From: Bacteroidota bacterium
GTDB taxonomy: Bacteria; Bacteroidota; Bacteroidia; Chitinophagales; Chitinophagaceae
DNA length: 64,000 nucleotides
Assembly (NCBI GenBank): GCA_947456625.1
Contig: CANGQJ010000002.1
Span: 62,001 to 126,000, forward strand
Direction: 5' to 3'
Shown: one piece after another, positions 62,853 to 64,000 of the stretch
How the letters are laid out: the number at the start of each line of letters is the position of its first letter
How positions within the stretch are numbered: position 1 is the stretch's first letter
Notes under the pieces: generated by a model
What the model saw: the letters and a program-made list of their open reading frames with translations, nothing else
Database searches by the model: none
Told to the model about the DNA's origin: nothing
Made by a program: the position numbers and the translations under genes

Positions 62853-63863
62853 ATGCATAAAGATCAACAACAAAGTATGGTGCCTACTATGGTTCCAACT
62901 ATGACGCCTACAATGGCAACACCTAATAGTGCTGCGCATAAGGATATTCCTGGAAATCCATCCACTGCGAAAAGTAGTGCTTCAAAATTAAACGACCGTT
63001 CTAACGGAAAACCACTACGCGTATTAAGTGAAGCGGATTGGAATTTTTGGATTCATAACGGATACATTGTTATAAAAAACGCTGTACCGCGTGAACAAGC
63101 TTTAGCTACGGCAAAATTTTTGTGGGAGTTTGAACAAAAAGATCCAAACAATAAAGAAACCTGGTACACGGCACCAAGGGCCGAAATGAAAATGAAAGAA
63201 TTAGCAGGTACCGGAATGGTGGAGTGTTATAATAATCAACATCAATGGAATAATAGACAAATGCAAAGAGTGTATAACGCTTTTGTAGACATTTGGGGTA
63301 CCGAAAAATTATGGGTAACCATTGACCGTGCCAATTTAAATTTTCCCATTAGACCAGGTCATGAATACAAAGCATTCATACATTGGGATTACGATCCGGA
63401 AACAAAACCAGTAAATGTACAAGGCGTATTGGCGCTTGCCGATCAAACCGATGAAAATATGGGAGGCTTCCAATGTATTCCAGAATTATTTAGAACTTAT
63501 GATACTTGGAAATTAACGCAACCCGAGGATAGAGACCGCTACAAACCAGATACAACAGGCTTTACACCCACTAAAGTAAAACTAGAAGCAGGTGACTTAT
63601 TAATATTTAATAGCCTGGAACCTCATGGTATCAGGGCCAACAATAGCGAAGATAAAGTACGTATTGCGCAATATATTTCCATGATGCCAGCCGAGGAGGA
63701 TAACGAAGCACTAAAAGAGTGGAGGGTAAATTCTTGGAAAAACAGAATAGCACCCGAAGGATACGCTTTCCCGGGCGATCCAAGAAATTGGGAACAAACA
63801 AAATATGACACTGCAGTATTAAATGATTTAGGAAAAAAATTATTAGGATTGGAAAAATGGTAA
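62853..63863 (+). CDS. Phytanoyl-CoA dioxygenase family protein with a VPTM repeat N-terminus
   Basis: The protein has 336 residues. The first 50 residues are low-complexity, with a short repeat (MVPTMVPTMTPTMATP) and no signal peptide. The double-stranded beta-helix domain (about 60-310) carries the iron ligands His177 and Asp179 in FIHWDYDPET and His258 in LEPHGIRANN, with an oxoglutarate-binding Arg shortly after. It should be an Fe(II)/2-oxoglutarate oxygenase that hydroxylates a small molecule or lipid. It is 70 bp downstream of the ABC genes, and its relation to them is unclear. Confidence 0.85.
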   Translation: MHKDQQQSMVPTMVPTMTPTMATPNSAAHKDIPGNPSTAKSSASKLNDRSNGKPLRVLSEADWNFWIHNGYIVIKNAVPREQALATAKFLWEFEQKDPNNKETWYTAPRAEMKMKELAGTGMVECYNNQHQWNNRQMQRVYNAFVDIWGTEKLWVTIDRANLNFPIRPGHEYKAFIHWDYDPETKPVNVQGVLALADQTDENMGGFQCIPELFRTYDTWKLTQPEDRDRYKPDTTGFTPTKVKLEAGDLLIFNSLEPHGIRANNSEDKVRIAQYISMMPAEEDNEALKEWRVNSWKNRIAPEGYAFPGDPRNWEQTKYDTAVLNDLGKKLLGLEKW

Positions 63864-63923
63864 ATTTAGTAGTCAAAAATATTATTAAAACAACTAGGTT
63901 GTAGCTCCCAATAAAAAATTATA

Positions 63924-64000
63924 ATGAAAATACTTAAGTATTCTTTTATCACTATTGCTAGTATTTTAATTATACTAGTTTCCTTGTTTGCACAAAAGGA
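63924..64000 (+). CDS. Exported protein, N-terminal fragment cut by the window end
   Basis: The ATG at 63924 opens a frame that runs off the window after about 25 codons. The visible residues, MKILKYSFITIASILIILVSLFAQK, form a signal peptide or membrane anchor. It is too short for the ORF track. The function cannot be judged. Confidence 0.6.
   Translation, partial: MKILKYSFITIASILIILVSLFAQK

Noticed and set aside
1-64000. CRISPR arrays, insertion sequences, prophage or integrative elements
   Set aside because: No regularly spaced repeats, transposase, integrase or phage structural genes were seen in the ORF track or intergenic sequence.

Overview
The window is AT-rich chromosomal DNA of a Bacteroidota bacterium, most likely a Chitinophagaceae-type freshwater or soil organism. 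The evidence is a SusC/SusD pair, exported proteins whose signal peptides typically end in NAQ or FAQ, a T9SS-like C-terminal domain, DUF1684, NIPSNAP and DUF4266/DUF3570 proteins, starts with few Shine-Dalgarno sequences, and several exact copies of the Bacteroidota -7 promoter element TAnnTTTG. No rRNA, insertion sequence, prophage or CRISPR array was seen. The genus assignment is inference.

Layout: 1-7 kb holds the end of a penicillin-acylase-type hydrolase, a nucleotide-sugar dehydrogenase with a DUF1684 lipoprotein-like partner, a VOC/asparaginase/DoxX operon, and a serine hydrolase with an M28 peptidase. 7-13.4 kb has an ECF sigma/anti-sigma/Spy-like operon, an M20 peptidase, an amidohydrolase, a FucP-type sugar permease and a NIPSNAP protein. 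13.4-17.3 kb is a tripartite EmrAB-TolC-like drug efflux operon. 17.4-20.3 kb is a translationally coupled two-component system with a degenerate UbiA-like membrane protein. 20.4-31.3 kb is a nutrient acquisition block: serine hydrolase, DPP4-like S9 peptidase, SusD, SusC and a complete penicillin acylase. 31.3-33.7 kb has a persulfide-dioxygenase/rhodanese protein divergent from a TauE/SafE exporter, with a Crp/Fnr-like palindrome between them. 33.7-37 kb is a mutarotase, Gfo/Idh/MocA oxidoreductase and second S9 peptidase.

37.1-40.5 kb is the most unusual part. It holds a thioredoxin/ApbE/DUF4266/DUF3570 operon preceded by a perfect 18-bp palindrome. Next to it is an RNA unit with its own -7 box and terminator, carrying a structured leader and a Cys-anticodon tRNA with A instead of U at position 33 and G instead of U at the discriminator. 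40.7-49 kb has a DUF481 barrel, a cation exchanger, and an RND efflux operon with a YncE propeller. 49-57.3 kb has a class V aminotransferase, a T9SS-like protein and an adhesin-like repeat protein, an M24 peptidase, a serine hydrolase, a frameshifted M20 amidohydrolase and an ACS-type permease. 57.3-64 kb has a YncE/phosphoesterase fusion, a MacAB-like ABC exporter, a phytanoyl-CoA dioxygenase family protein and the start of one more exported protein.

Taken together the region encodes uptake and hydrolysis of peptides, amides and sugars (two S45, two S9, M28, two M20, M24, amidohydrolase and three class-C serine hydrolases), with three separate export systems and envelope-stress style regulation. 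All family assignments come from reading motifs by eye; no searches were run.
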